From an archaeon (GTDB taxonomy: Archaea > Asgardarchaeota > Hermodarchaeia > Hermodarchaeales > Hermodarchaeaceae), in assembly GCA_016550415.1 (NCBI GenBank), contig JABXGU010000292.1, positions 1-54,136 on the forward strand: a stretch of DNA of 54,136 bases, read 5' to 3'. Shown here piece by piece: positions 8,528-17,700 of this stretch. A model generated the notes under the pieces. The model was given only the letters and a program-made list of their open reading frames with translations, was not told the origin of the DNA and made no database searches. How positions within the stretch are numbered: position 1 is the stretch's first letter; each line of letters opens with the position of its first letter. Position numbers and translations under genes: made by a program.

Positions 8528-9442
8528 TCATGCAATCTTGAAAAGGGGATGATTCGGACCAATCTTCTGGTTTTCTTCAAATGCTACTTGACCCCAAGCA
8601 GCATCAACCATCGCCACCATGGGAAATACAGCTTCAGCATGCTCTATTGGACCATACAGGACAAAGTCAGCCCCCGAAGTTGCTGCAAGAACTGCAGATG
8701 AAACAACACCTGCCTCTCGTAGCCCTCCCCGGAATTTTGTGGTTAGACCACGCCATGTTTCCACTGCATTATGTGCACCGCAACCACACACTAAACCAAA
8801 CTGGTCCTTCAGCTCATAGATTGCACGGCATGCCATTCCTAAACTGGGAATGTCAAGAACGCAAGTATCAATGAGCGGTTTCGAAATACCGGACTGTTGA
8901 GCTATTTGAAGTAGTCCAGTTCCTTCTTTTTTCGTGATTGCACTAATGCGTCCCTTTGTAGTGGATAGTTGCTTATCGAATGCTAGAAGAACTACTTGTT
9001 CTAGCTTCACTTCTTGGATCGCTGCTAACTCCTCAGGTCGATATGATGGCATTAAAGAATTGTAGACAACCCTTTCAAGTAGGCCAATTTCAGCTGAATA
9101 ACGAATAGCTTCGATTCGTGTTGTAGCAGAAGCAGAATCTACTAGAAAAGGTGCTTCTGTTGCTTCAGCGACAAAGTCTATGTAACGTTTCATTGCTTCT
9201 GGCGTGTCACCGACCACGTCGAGCATGCAAGGGTTTCCGGTTTTCTGTGCAATCTGGTCTTGTAATGAAATGAGTTCTCGTACACGGTTGGATTTGATCT
9301 GCCCTGTTTTCGAATTAGTGACAACCTTGTGGCCTTTATAGAAAAGGCTACCAATGAGTACAGTTGGTGTGATGCCTAATTGACCGCCTACATGAATACT
9401 GGCTATATCGAAGGAGTTTTGTGAAACAGCAAAGCGTTGCAT
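8528..9442 (-). CDS. MtrH-family methyltransferase (methylcorrinoid:pterin/folate)
   Basis: A 304-residue soluble protein resembling the H subunit of tetrahydromethanopterin S-methyltransferase, a TIM barrel that moves a methyl group between a corrinoid protein and a (methano)pterin or folate. Family-like segments include HVGGQLGITPTVLIGSLFY at the N-terminus, DVVGDTPEAM, FLVDSASATTRIEA, the LDIPSLG strand and the CGCGAHNAVETW motif. No MtrA-G genes are in view, so this is a stand-alone MtrH as found in many non-methanogens. It is divergent from a corrinoid protein gene 182 bp away, the natural partner. Start ATG 9442. The family assignment is strong; direction of methyl flow is inferred. Confidence 0.85.
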   Translation of the reverse strand: MQRFAVSQNSFDIASIHVGGQLGITPTVLIGSLFYKGHKVVTNSKTGQIKSNRVRELISLQDQIAQKTGNPCMLDVVGDTPEAMKRYIDFVAEATEAPFLVDSASATTRIEAIRYSAEIGLLERVVYNSLMPSYRPEELAAIQEVKLEQVVLLAFDKQLSTTKGRISAITKKEGTGLLQIAQQSGISKPLIDTCVLDIPSLGMACRAIYELKDQFGLVCGCGAHNAVETWRGLTTKFRGGLREAGVVSSAVLAATSGADFVLYGPIEHAEAVFPMVAMVDAAWGQVAFEENQKIGPNHPLFKIA

Positions 9443-9624
9443 CTTAATTCACCAATGGAACTTTGAATGATAGGTTCTTGTGTTTCTTCCATTAAAATAG
9501 CATATAGTGTAATTTGAATATTAGCCAGCAGAGATATTTAGGATAACTTGCTTCAAAATAAAAACTGTAAAGTACGTGATTTAGAAAAAAACAAGAAGAT
9601 TAATTAATTACTAAAATACGGAAA

Positions 9625-10329
9625 ATGGAAGTGCCACCTATAATGCCAAGAAATTCTGATATTCCAAGCCTCATGAATGAACTTGTCGAAGCATTACTCG
9701 AATTCGACGTAGAGCGAATGAAGAAGCTCGCTTCAACTGCTTTGGACGAGAAGATTTCACCCATTACTATTATTGAAGAGGGAATTGCACGAGGTTTGCG
9801 AGAGATTGGACGGAAATACGAGGAAGGAGAACTTTTTGTCACGCACCTGGTGGCAGCTGCTGAAGTAGCGCATGTTACCATTGACGAGATAATAAAACCT
9901 GCTATGACAAAGCTGACCGCAACAGATGGTGCAACAGAGAAAAGCCATGTCGTTCGACCAAAAATCATCATTGCAACGGTGGAAGGGGATATCCATGATA
10001 TTGGCAAGAATATTGTAGGCGCGATGCTCTTCGCTGCAGGTTTTGATGTGATTGATTTGGGGAGAGATGTCCCAGCGGAAAACATAGTAGAAGCTGTTCA
10101 ACAGCATAAACCAGCGCTTCTTGGTCTTTCTAGCTTACTAAGCACAACAATGGTGAAGATGCCCGTTGTGATCAAGGCACTTGAGAAGAAGGGGCTACGC
10201 AAGTCAGTAAAGGTTATGGTTGGCGGTGGTCCTGTGACTGCCCAATGGGCCAAGAATATTGGTGCAGATGGTTATGGCGCCAATGCTGCGGAGGCAGTAG
10301 CACTGGCAAAGCGACTACTAGTATCTTGA
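9625..10329 (+). CDS. Corrinoid (cobalamin-binding) methyltransferase protein, MtbC/MttC-like
   Basis: A 234-residue protein. Residues about 12-95 form the helical cap domain of methyltransferase corrinoid proteins. Residues 112-234 are the Rossmann-like B12 domain with D122-x-H124-D-x-G127, where His124 is the lower axial cobalt ligand. The later LLGLSSLL and MVGGGPVT strands are also typical. It carries a methyl group on cobalt between a substrate-specific methyltransferase and a pterin or folate methyltransferase. The only partner nearby is the divergent MtrH-like gene. No MttB/MtbB/MtaB-type enzyme is in the window. Start ATG 9625; a second Met at codon 7 is possible. Confidence 0.9.
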   Translation: MEVPPIMPRNSDIPSLMNELVEALLEFDVERMKKLASTALDEKISPITIIEEGIARGLREIGRKYEEGELFVTHLVAAAEVAHVTIDEIIKPAMTKLTATDGATEKSHVVRPKIIIATVEGDIHDIGKNIVGAMLFAAGFDVIDLGRDVPAENIVEAVQQHKPALLGLSSLLSTTMVKMPVVIKALEKKGLRKSVKVMVGGGPVTAQWAKNIGADGYGANAAEAVALAKRLLVS

Positions 10330-10368
10330 AAAAAAGATGATGGTGGGGCCACTGGGATTTGAACCCAG

Positions 10369-10402
10369 AACCTATCCCCAGCATCCGAATATCGGAATGC
10401 TT
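10369..10402 (-). other. Probable second tRNA-Trp intron, in the variable loop
   Basis: 34 nt lie between the anticodon stem and the T stem where a class I tRNA needs about 5, so about 29 nt must be removed. The insert folds into a hairpin: bases 10381-10388 pair with 10392-10400 with a one-base bulge. Trp tRNAs do not have long variable arms, which makes a non-canonical intron more likely than a class II arm. Exact borders are not resolved. Confidence 0.6.
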
Positions 10403-10408
10403 ACGGGT

Positions 10409-10474
10409 GTCTCTGGCTGCTCCAGAACATCGTCATCCCGAAACCGGTCAGCTATTTAGCTCTGGAAGCTACTT
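10409..10474 (-). other. tRNA-Trp intron 1 (between positions 37 and 38)
   Basis: A 66-nt intron inferred from the mature cloverleaf. It contains TTCTGGAGC (10427-10419), perfectly complementary to nine bases spanning the anticodon loop and 5' splice region (10481-10473). Archaeal tRNA-Trp introns often hold a box C/D guide RNA for positions 34 and 39. Here a CTGA (10451-10448) and ATGACGA (10436-10430) could be D' and C' boxes, but I cannot find a convincing outer C/D pair, so that role is only a possibility. I could not draw a perfect bulge-helix-bulge. Confidence 0.75.
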
Positions 10475-10512
10475 CTGGAGCCCGTTGCCATACCTGATTA
10501 GGCCATGACCCC

Positions 10513-10857
10513 ACAGCTCAGGTGGTATGGACTGCCCCACTATTGTTTAAAGCTTTTTGCAGATGGCAAAGGTACTTTTGACATCGATACATAACATTAC
10601 CTTACTCTATCGTATCAGTGCATTGAATGGTTCTGGTCTACAATACTATCATTTAAATACGAGAACTAGTGTCTGCTCGTTTGGTCGTGAAGAATGGCAG
10701 GCGATTATTTTTGGCTACAAGATTAATCTGATTCTTTCTTATCTATCAGTCAGCCCTCCTGCCATGAAACCTTCTTTTCGAAAAATATATCTCCAAGGCT
10801 ATTATGGAGACATCAGAGAAGACCACATTTTAAAAAAGTGAGGATATGTGACTCATC
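10513..10857. other. Intergenic region between tRNA-Trp and trpS
   Basis: It holds no gene I can support. A 94-codon plus-strand frame (10557-10841) has no motif and no family-like composition, and is probably chance. Divergent promoters for the tRNA (right after 10512) and trpS are expected. A GTGAGGAT about a dozen bases before ATG 10858 is the likely trpS ribosome-binding site. Confidence 0.4.
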
Positions 10858-11988
10858 ATGCCACATGAAGAAAAAGAATTCATCGTAACACCATGGGAAG
10901 TAAAGGGCGAAGTAGATTATGAAAAGCTCGTCAAACAATTCGGTACAGATCTGATTGATGAAAAATTACTTAATCGGTTCAAGAAAAATGTAGGTGAGAT
11001 TCATTATCTATTACGCCGTGGTATCTACTTCTCACAACGCGACATGAATTGGGTATTTGATGAATACGAAAAAGGCAACCCATTCTATCTCTATAATGGA
11101 AGGGGACCCTCAGGTCATACTCACATAGGACATCTCACCCAGTTCATCTTCACCAAGTGGATGCAAGACAAATTCGGTTGCCCGTTCTATTTCCAATTAA
11201 CAGATGATGAAAAATTCCTCTTCAAGCCCGAATTGGAATTAGAAAAGACTCAATACTATGCACGGGAAAATGCACTGGACCTAATTGCAACAGGATTCGA
11301 CCCCAAGAAGACCCATATCATCATTGATTCATTACATGCACGGACCATTTACCCTCTAGCGATTCAAGTAGCAAAGCGAATAACTTACTCCACAGCAAAA
11401 GCCGTCTTTGGCTTCACCAATTCAGATAACATCGGGCAGATCTTCTTCACAAGTTTCCAAGCGGTTCCAGCATTTCTCCATTCAGTTCTTGTGGGTCACA
11501 ATGTTCCTTGTGTAATTCCTCTAGCTATCGACCAAGATGCTCATTTTCGAGCTGCCCGTGATGTTCTGCCAAAGCTTGGTTATTACAAACCAGGTATTCT
11601 TCATTCCATATTCTTACCAGGTCTTCAACAAGGCGGAAAGATGTCAGCATCTGACCCGGAATCTGCTTTGTTCACAGTTGATCCTCCAAAGGTTATTCGG
11701 AAGAAGATTCAGAATGCCTTCACTGGAGGACGCGGAAATGCCGCTGATCAACGAAAACTTGGTGGGCAACCAGAAGTGTGCTCAGTCTTTCTTAATTACA
11801 AACTCGTCTTCATGCCTGAAGATGAAAAGCTTCAGGAAATCGAGCGACGATGCCGGAGTGGAGAAATGCTCTGTGGCGAATGCAAAGGCATCCTAATTGA
11901 CCTCGCAACCAAGTACTTAACCAAGCATCAAGAAAGGCGTGAAAAAGCCAGAGACAAGTTGGATGACTTTCTTTTCAAAGAAAAATAG
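10858..11988 (+). CDS. trpS: Tryptophanyl-tRNA synthetase (archaeal/eukaryotic type)
   Basis: A 376-residue class I synthetase that charges tRNA-Trp. The first signature is GRGPSGHTHIGH with H89-I-G-H92, and the second is K261-M-S-A-S265. The N-terminal extension, the TPWEVKG start and the IDQDAHFRAARDV segment are characteristic of the archaeal/eukaryotic TrpRS form rather than the shorter bacterial one. Length is as expected. Start ATG 10858 follows GTGAGGAT. It lies next to the tRNA-Trp gene, divergently transcribed, so enzyme and substrate sit side by side. Confidence 0.96.
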   Translation: MPHEEKEFIVTPWEVKGEVDYEKLVKQFGTDLIDEKLLNRFKKNVGEIHYLLRRGIYFSQRDMNWVFDEYEKGNPFYLYNGRGPSGHTHIGHLTQFIFTKWMQDKFGCPFYFQLTDDEKFLFKPELELEKTQYYARENALDLIATGFDPKKTHIIIDSLHARTIYPLAIQVAKRITYSTAKAVFGFTNSDNIGQIFFTSFQAVPAFLHSVLVGHNVPCVIPLAIDQDAHFRAARDVLPKLGYYKPGILHSIFLPGLQQGGKMSASDPESALFTVDPPKVIRKKIQNAFTGGRGNAADQRKLGGQPEVCSVFLNYKLVFMPEDEKLQEIERRCRSGEMLCGECKGILIDLATKYLTKHQERREKARDKLDDFLFKEK

Positions 11989-12098
11989 ATACGAGAAAAC
12001 CCATCGAACAATTTCTTTCTAAAAATTGATGAGACTTGGTAACATGTTATAACTTATTTATCAGGTCATAGTGTGTATCTCAAAGTTAGAAAGTATCC

Positions 12099-13784
12099 TT
12101 GGTGTCAACAGTGACGAATCGTATCAAAGCAGAAAGAGTGGCACCCTCAGACATGGCACAGATCCGTAATGTGAAGGGTGAGGATAGTATTCGTGAGAGT
12201 TGTAGCGATTATTTGACTGATGAAGCGCGTTATGGCGATGGACATTGTGATAGGCTCTATTATGCGAGAACTGAGGCAGATGTTGTTTCAATAGTCAAAT
12301 GGGCGAATGAGACCAAAACGCCTCTGACAATTTCTGCTGGCCGAACCGGACTTACAGGTGGTGCAGTTCCTCTTGGTGGAACCCTTCTAACACTGGAACA
12401 AATGAATGCCATACTAGGCTTGGGTTTCGATGAAAAAGAAAAAACATGGTATATTCGTGCTGAACCAGGAGTCACCTTGGAAACTCTGAATACATGCATC
12501 CGAAAGAAGCAACTTAGCAGCCTCCAAGGCAAGGGAAGCGCTGAGGAACAGAAAGCCCTCACTAAATTTCTAGAAGACCAGACAACTTACTTCTTTCCTC
12601 CTGATCCAACTGAGATGACAGCCCATCTTGGAGGAGCTGTTGCTGCCAATGCTTCAGGGGCGCGTTCATTCCATTATGGTGCAATTCGAAACTGGATTCG
12701 CCGATTGAGAATAGTCCTAGCCAATGGTGATGTACTTGATATACGCCGAGGAAGTGTAATCGCAAATAAAGGGCTATTTATCATCGAGCTCACTGATGGC
12801 ACTACCAAGGAAATTCGAGTTCCCAAATACACAATGCCAGCCACGAAAAATGCTTCAGGACTCTTTGCAAAAGCTGACATGGACTTTATCGACCTTTTCA
12901 TCGGATCAGAAGGTATTCTTGGCGTGATTACTGAGGTAGAGATTAAACTCCATAAATATCCTGAAAGTTCCCTCACAGTATTTGCATTCTTTCCATCAGA
13001 GGAAGCAGCTGTCGCCTTCGTAAAGGACATACGAAGAGAAGGAAGCCCCGTCAATCCAACATTGGTTGAATACTTTGATTCAAATGCAGTAAAAATGCTA
13101 TGCGATGCAAAAACAAAAGGAACAGGTGGAGTTACAATTCCTCCACAGGTGGAAACCTGCCAAGCAATCATCTTCTTCGAAGTGCCCTTTGCAGCAACAG
13201 AGATGGAACAAACCTTCACTTCTGTCCAAGAGCTACTTAACAAGCACAACCTTGGAATGGAGGATACCTGGGCAGGAATTGATCCTGCTGACCTTGAACG
13301 GATGAAAGCTGTACGCCACCTCATACCTGAAACAGTGAACAGTCTCATTGCTAAACGTAAACAAGAACACCCTGCTGTCCATAAGATGGGTACTGATATG
13401 GCAGTTCCTGATGAACATCTTGAAACAATTCTTGCCTATTACAAGAAACTCCTCGATGAAGCCAACATGGAATACATCATGTTTGGACACATCGGCGACA
13501 ATCACATCCACATCAACATTCTACCTCGTACAGATGAAGAGGTTTCCAAAGGCATGGCAATCTACCAGCACTTTGCCCGCAAAGCGGTTGAGCTCGGAGG
13601 CACAGTTAGTGCTGAACATGGCATTGGAAAACTAAAACGTCCCTTCCTTCGCGTCATGTATGGAGATGAAGGACTCGCCCAAATGGCAAGAGTGAAAGAA
13701 AGCCTTGACCCTCAATGGATTCTTAACCCAGGAAACATGATTCCCCGACCTGGAGAAAACCTAGAAAGCCTTGACGCTGATTAA
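12099..13784 (+). CDS. FAD-binding 2-hydroxy acid dehydrogenase, GlcD/D-lactate dehydrogenase type
   Basis: A 561-residue flavoprotein of the VAO/PCMH fold. The FAD-binding half (about 60-300) contains the PP-loop ISAGRTGLTGGAVPLGG, a PGVTLETLN segment, and HLGGAVAANASGARS, followed by GSEGILGVITEVEIKL. The C-terminal FAD-oxidase C domain carries GHIGDNHIHINIL and SAEHGIGKLK, the metal/substrate motifs of GlcD and D-lactate dehydrogenases. It would oxidise D-lactate, glycolate or a similar acid, passing electrons to an Fe-S partner such as the CCG protein at 37780-38997. No fused Fe-S domain. The first codon is TTG 12099; GTG 12102 or ATG 12153 are alternatives. Substrate is inferred. Confidence 0.88.
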   Translation: MVSTVTNRIKAERVAPSDMAQIRNVKGEDSIRESCSDYLTDEARYGDGHCDRLYYARTEADVVSIVKWANETKTPLTISAGRTGLTGGAVPLGGTLLTLEQMNAILGLGFDEKEKTWYIRAEPGVTLETLNTCIRKKQLSSLQGKGSAEEQKALTKFLEDQTTYFFPPDPTEMTAHLGGAVAANASGARSFHYGAIRNWIRRLRIVLANGDVLDIRRGSVIANKGLFIIELTDGTTKEIRVPKYTMPATKNASGLFAKADMDFIDLFIGSEGILGVITEVEIKLHKYPESSLTVFAFFPSEEAAVAFVKDIRREGSPVNPTLVEYFDSNAVKMLCDAKTKGTGGVTIPPQVETCQAIIFFEVPFAATEMEQTFTSVQELLNKHNLGMEDTWAGIDPADLERMKAVRHLIPETVNSLIAKRKQEHPAVHKMGTDMAVPDEHLETILAYYKKLLDEANMEYIMFGHIGDNHIHINILPRTDEEVSKGMAIYQHFARKAVELGGTVSAEHGIGKLKRPFLRVMYGDEGLAQMARVKESLDPQWILNPGNMIPRPGENLESLDAD

Positions 13785-13842
13785 TCGAAACAATCAGTAG
13801 GTCAGGTAATAATATATTATTGGCTAGCTAGAATTAGGAGAT

Positions 13843-14688
13843 ATGAGCTCGCAGGATAATTTCACTCTGGCAGCATTTCAGCTTCAACCTTCCAAGACCA
13901 TCTCAACAACTATTACAGCTATCAACACACTCACCGTCTCCCTTACATCTCAGGACATCATCCCCAACTGCATTGTCCTTCCTGAATACATCTTTGGAAC
14001 CTTGCGAGACTGGAAGGATAAGGAGAAGGAACGCGAAGAAAAGTCCAATAAGATTATCAATGCAATGTCTGAGCTCTGCAAGCAGCATCATGTTGCCATG
14101 GTGGCAGGGTCAATCCCACATAAAACACTGGCAGATCAATGGCGTAATCGCAGCTACATTTTCTCTGCAGATGGTAATCTGGTTGGTAGCTATGATAAAC
14201 AACGACCATTCCGATCAGAAAAATTCATGGGACTAGAACCAGGAAACCATACGCCCATATTCGAATTCTCGAAATTACGCCTAAGCGTTTTGATTTGCGC
14301 TGACCTATGGCTGCCAGAGATTATCTATGCAATTAGAGGAAAGATTGATTTCATTGCTGTTCCCACTATGACCACGGTTCTTAACAAGAATCAGATTGCT
14401 TATGGTCGATGGAATTGGCATTCTCTTGTAGCGGTGCGAGCTAAGGAATATGCGGTACCCATTGTCAGCGCCGATCATGCGCCATGGGAATATGTGCCGG
14501 GAGTATATACCTGTGGTGCATCCTGTATTGCTGATTCGTCTTATCGATTCAGTGACGAGGAAGGACCATATACACAAGCATTGAAGGTCCCACAGCAAAA
14601 ACCTCAAACTGCAGTAGTGAGCACTATTTCAAGGAAAGCAGTTAGAGCATATCAAGGTTATAGAAAAGACGTTGGGCTCCTTGAATAG
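13843..14688 (+). CDS. Carbon-nitrogen hydrolase (nitrilase superfamily)
   Basis: A 281-residue enzyme with the complete Glu-Lys-Cys triad: E48 in VLPEYIFG, K119 in SYDKQRPF, and C152 in LICADLWLPE. These hydrolases cleave amides, nitriles or N-carbamoyl compounds through a thioester. The subfamily cannot be read from the sequence alone. Length is normal. ATG 13843 follows a TAGGAG ribosome-binding site, and an AT-rich TAATATATTATT stretch 30 bases upstream may be its TATA box. It is 58 bp downstream of the GlcD-like gene on the same strand, possibly its own transcription unit. Confidence 0.9.
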   Translation: MSSQDNFTLAAFQLQPSKTISTTITAINTLTVSLTSQDIIPNCIVLPEYIFGTLRDWKDKEKEREEKSNKIINAMSELCKQHHVAMVAGSIPHKTLADQWRNRSYIFSADGNLVGSYDKQRPFRSEKFMGLEPGNHTPIFEFSKLRLSVLICADLWLPEIIYAIRGKIDFIAVPTMTTVLNKNQIAYGRWNWHSLVAVRAKEYAVPIVSADHAPWEYVPGVYTCGASCIADSSYRFSDEEGPYTQALKVPQQKPQTAVVSTISRKAVRAYQGYRKDVGLLE

Positions 14689-14725
14689 GAAGAACTAGGT
14701 TGGCCAAGGAAAAAAGGGGTAGGAG

Positions 14726-14760
14726 CGGGAGGGATACTCCCGTCCATTTTATCTGTTTTT
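14726..14760. terminator. Hairpin terminator between convergent genes
   Basis: CGGGAG (14726-14731) pairs with CTCCCG (14737-14742) around a five-base loop, followed by a T-rich run to 14760. An A-rich run on the other side (14709-14715) gives a U-tract for the opposite strand. It sits between the stops of the CN hydrolase and the C25 peptidase, so it could serve both. Confidence 0.55.
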
Positions 14761-14766
14761 TGAGTG

Positions 14767-17700
14767 CTATTTTGATTTCCTACGACGAAGAAGGCAGATG
14801 CTGACGAGGATGATTATTATGATGACTGCAATGGCAATGATTAGCAAGTTATCGAGGATGAAGTCGATGATTATGTCAATGATGCTGCCAGCCACAGTGA
14901 AGGTTGTAGATGCACTGCTTTGAGTTGCAGATACGTCACTGTCAGAGAAAGTGCACCGAACATAGTATGTTCCTCCTGGCAAAGCAGAGATGTCAACATC
15001 GAGTTTCTGCCATTCGCTGCCTGTCCATAATAGGTCACCAGTGATGCTGGTAGCGGTATCAGTTGCAGCATTGTATATAGTGTAGCTGTGGATGATAGCT
15101 TCTGTATTGTCGAGGGAATCATGTGCTGTGTAACTACAAACTGCAATGACTGATGTAATATCAAGAAGTCGTGATGTTGCATCTAGACTGATACTTGGTG
15201 TGCTGATTGTGATATGGTGTTCTATAGTAATGGTAGTAGCAGAGTCAACCCATCCAATGCCATCTGAATCAGCGAAGTAGCAGCGAATCCCGTAGGTACC
15301 TTCAGGTAATCCCTTACAGAGGATATTGGCTGCACGCCACGTGCTAGACCCGCTATTCCAAGAGAGTTGACCACTGGAGGCATTTGTTCCGCTACGATAG
15401 AAAGTATAGGTGTGCTTAGTGGCTGAAATGTCATTTAGGTAGCCATGAATTGGGCAATTGGCAGTAATTGTAGTGATATTAAGGAGAAATGTACTCGAAT
15501 TATAGGAGATTGTGGGTGCACTAACAGAAACCCAGTAAGCAACAGGTATGGTGGTTACATAGGAGCCGAAATTGTGCTTGGTGATAGTCACATCCACTAG
15601 GCTCATTGCAGCCGCTGTTATATTGAAGACGGCATATCCTGATGTGTTAGTCGTTGCCACCTGGTAGTAGGAACCTGCCTTGTCCCAAAGACACACTGTG
15701 GCTCCTGCGACTGGAGAACTACCATTCATTACGAGGAATGTAGCATTTTGGTTGTGAGGTACTCCTAAGGGATGTGTAACTGTAAATGTACCAGGATTCG
15801 TTGTGTAGATGTCAACTTCAGGGTCGCCGAACAGAGCGTAGGTAAGCAGGTTCTTGCGATGGTACGTCTGCCAATCAGATTGTGTATGAGAACCAGAGTA
15901 AGCAGTAATGTAATTTGCTTTGCTATCATATAGGGTTTGACCGGGTCGGTAATTGCTGGTTCCTGTGAAGAAGAGTTGCCAGAAGGCATAGCTCATGTAT
16001 CGGTTCAAGCCCCAAGCGATTGAATTTGCCATGGGACCAAGATAATACCAGCTTATGCGCATGGCACCAATGTATCCAATGGATTGACTACTTAGGAATG
16101 CTGCCGCCAAACTAAGTGTGGAAAAATCGTATGCACCTGTCAAGCAGGAATCCGCGTATATTAGGGAGGGAATGGTTGCTGTTGAAGAAGTTGCCTGATT
16201 TGTGTTGATCATATTGTCCCATTTTGCGTATGGCCATTCGAACCAGTATATCAATGGAAAAGGCGTAAACCCACAGTCTGTGCCAGCAACGATTTCAAGG
16301 TTTGAGTAGGATTCGCCTGTAGTATAGCTGAGTTCGCCAACATCAAGTGCGCTGATGTTCATGCCCCCGCCCAGGTAGGATTCTACCATTAGGGGATACC
16401 AGTCGATGAAGCCACTGGTATTATCAGCATGATACTTTCTTATTCCACCCCATCTGTTACCTGCAACGATGGAAGTTTTATCTGCTCCAACTGTTGCATG
16501 AAGATTGTTTTCATCAATATAGCCAACTACCAAACTTCGAACCCGACCTGCATTGCCACCTGCAGCAGTAACTGTCTGTTTTGTTCCAGCATCTGTACCT
16601 CCAGCGAATCCACTGAATCCAAGAGCTATGCACCCAGATTCGTACATGTATATCGCGCCATCACCTAGTCCAATAACCACCTTATTGTAGCCATCATTAC
16701 CTGCATCGCCAGTATCCAAACCGTAAATAAAGTCACCAACATTCGTGTCAACAGTCGAGCGGACCCATGGACCCGGAGCAACATAAGAGAGCATATAGCA
16801 GTCACCGTCTCGACCACCAGCACCCATATATCCGGTTCCACAAGTGACCTCTCCAAGCCCATCATCGTTGGGATCACCCACATCTATCGAGTAGACGGCC
16901 TGACCATGATTCCAAATATTCTTTACCCATTGAACTATTGGGGGACCACCAGAAACTGTCGCTATAAAGGTCATTCCACTCCGGTGACCCCATGCGATAT
17001 CTGTGTTAATCCCTGGTGATCCATCAGGATATATGCAGTTGTCAGCGTTTCCAACCTCTAGGCACAAAATTGGGTCTGATGGTTCAGGACCAGAGACAGT
17101 GTAAGCGGTCCATTGTACATTGTTCCAGTATGTGAAGATAATAATTGACCCTGCGCTGGTACCCACGACAACAGCGATGGTTCCATTGTTCCATACATCG
17201 CCTATGTCAACGCAGGTAGCAAAGGATGGAGGATTGCCAGGTGGAGGAAACGTCCAGAGGTCCCAGATAAGACTCTGACTGCTGAAATCGAAGCCATCAC
17301 AGAACCAGACTGTTCCATTTTGGAGACTTGCCCCTGATTTGACTCCAAGGGTGTAGACGATCTCATTATACCCATCGTTGTCAGGGTCACCGATGGCGAT
17401 TCCACTCACGTTAACCCACCAACCTGCTGCGCTTATCGAGTATGAGGAGCCATATGGGTATAGGGTATCGTCATACTTACGTTGAATATCATAAGGTGAG
17501 CCGTGTCCTGCAAAGTTGATTAGGGCAGCAGAGAAGAGATCGATACCCGATATCACCGCTGTGTTATTCAAATCTTGAAAAGTATTAGTGGCTGTATAGT
17601 TCCAGAAGTAATTACGATTCTCATAGAATCTGTATATTCTATAATAGTTTGGAATGACATTATCGTTGATGTAATCACTAAGTTCTGCTTCATCAGTATA

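Larger units (their letters stand above)
10341..10512 (-). tRNA. tRNA-Trp (CCA) with a 66-nt anticodon-loop intron and a second insertion in the variable region
   Basis: Reading the minus strand from 10512: acceptor GGGGTCA pairs with TGGCCCC (10351-10345), with discriminator A at 10344 and an encoded CCA at 10343-10341. The D arm is 10503-10487. The anticodon stem ACGGG (10485-10481) pairs with CCCGT (10407-10403), and the anticodon CCA is at 10478-10476. The T arm is CTGGG-TTCAAAT-CCCAG (10368-10352). The anticodon stem halves are separated by a canonical 37/38 intron (10474-10409). Between anticodon stem and T stem there are 34 nt instead of about 5, which implies a second intron. The neighbour is trpS, divergently oriented. 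Confidence 0.88.

Noticed and set aside
10409..10474. Full box C/D guide RNA in tRNA-Trp intron 1
   Set aside because: Only D'/C'-like boxes are seen; outer C and D boxes are not convincing and the intron is short.
10557..10841. 94-codon plus-strand frame between tRNA-Trp and trpS
   Set aside because: No motif, no ribosome-binding site and non-coding-like composition; it fills a promoter region.
12674..13348. 224-codon minus-strand frame inside the GlcD-like gene
   Set aside because: Shadow of a gene with clear family motifs on the plus strand.
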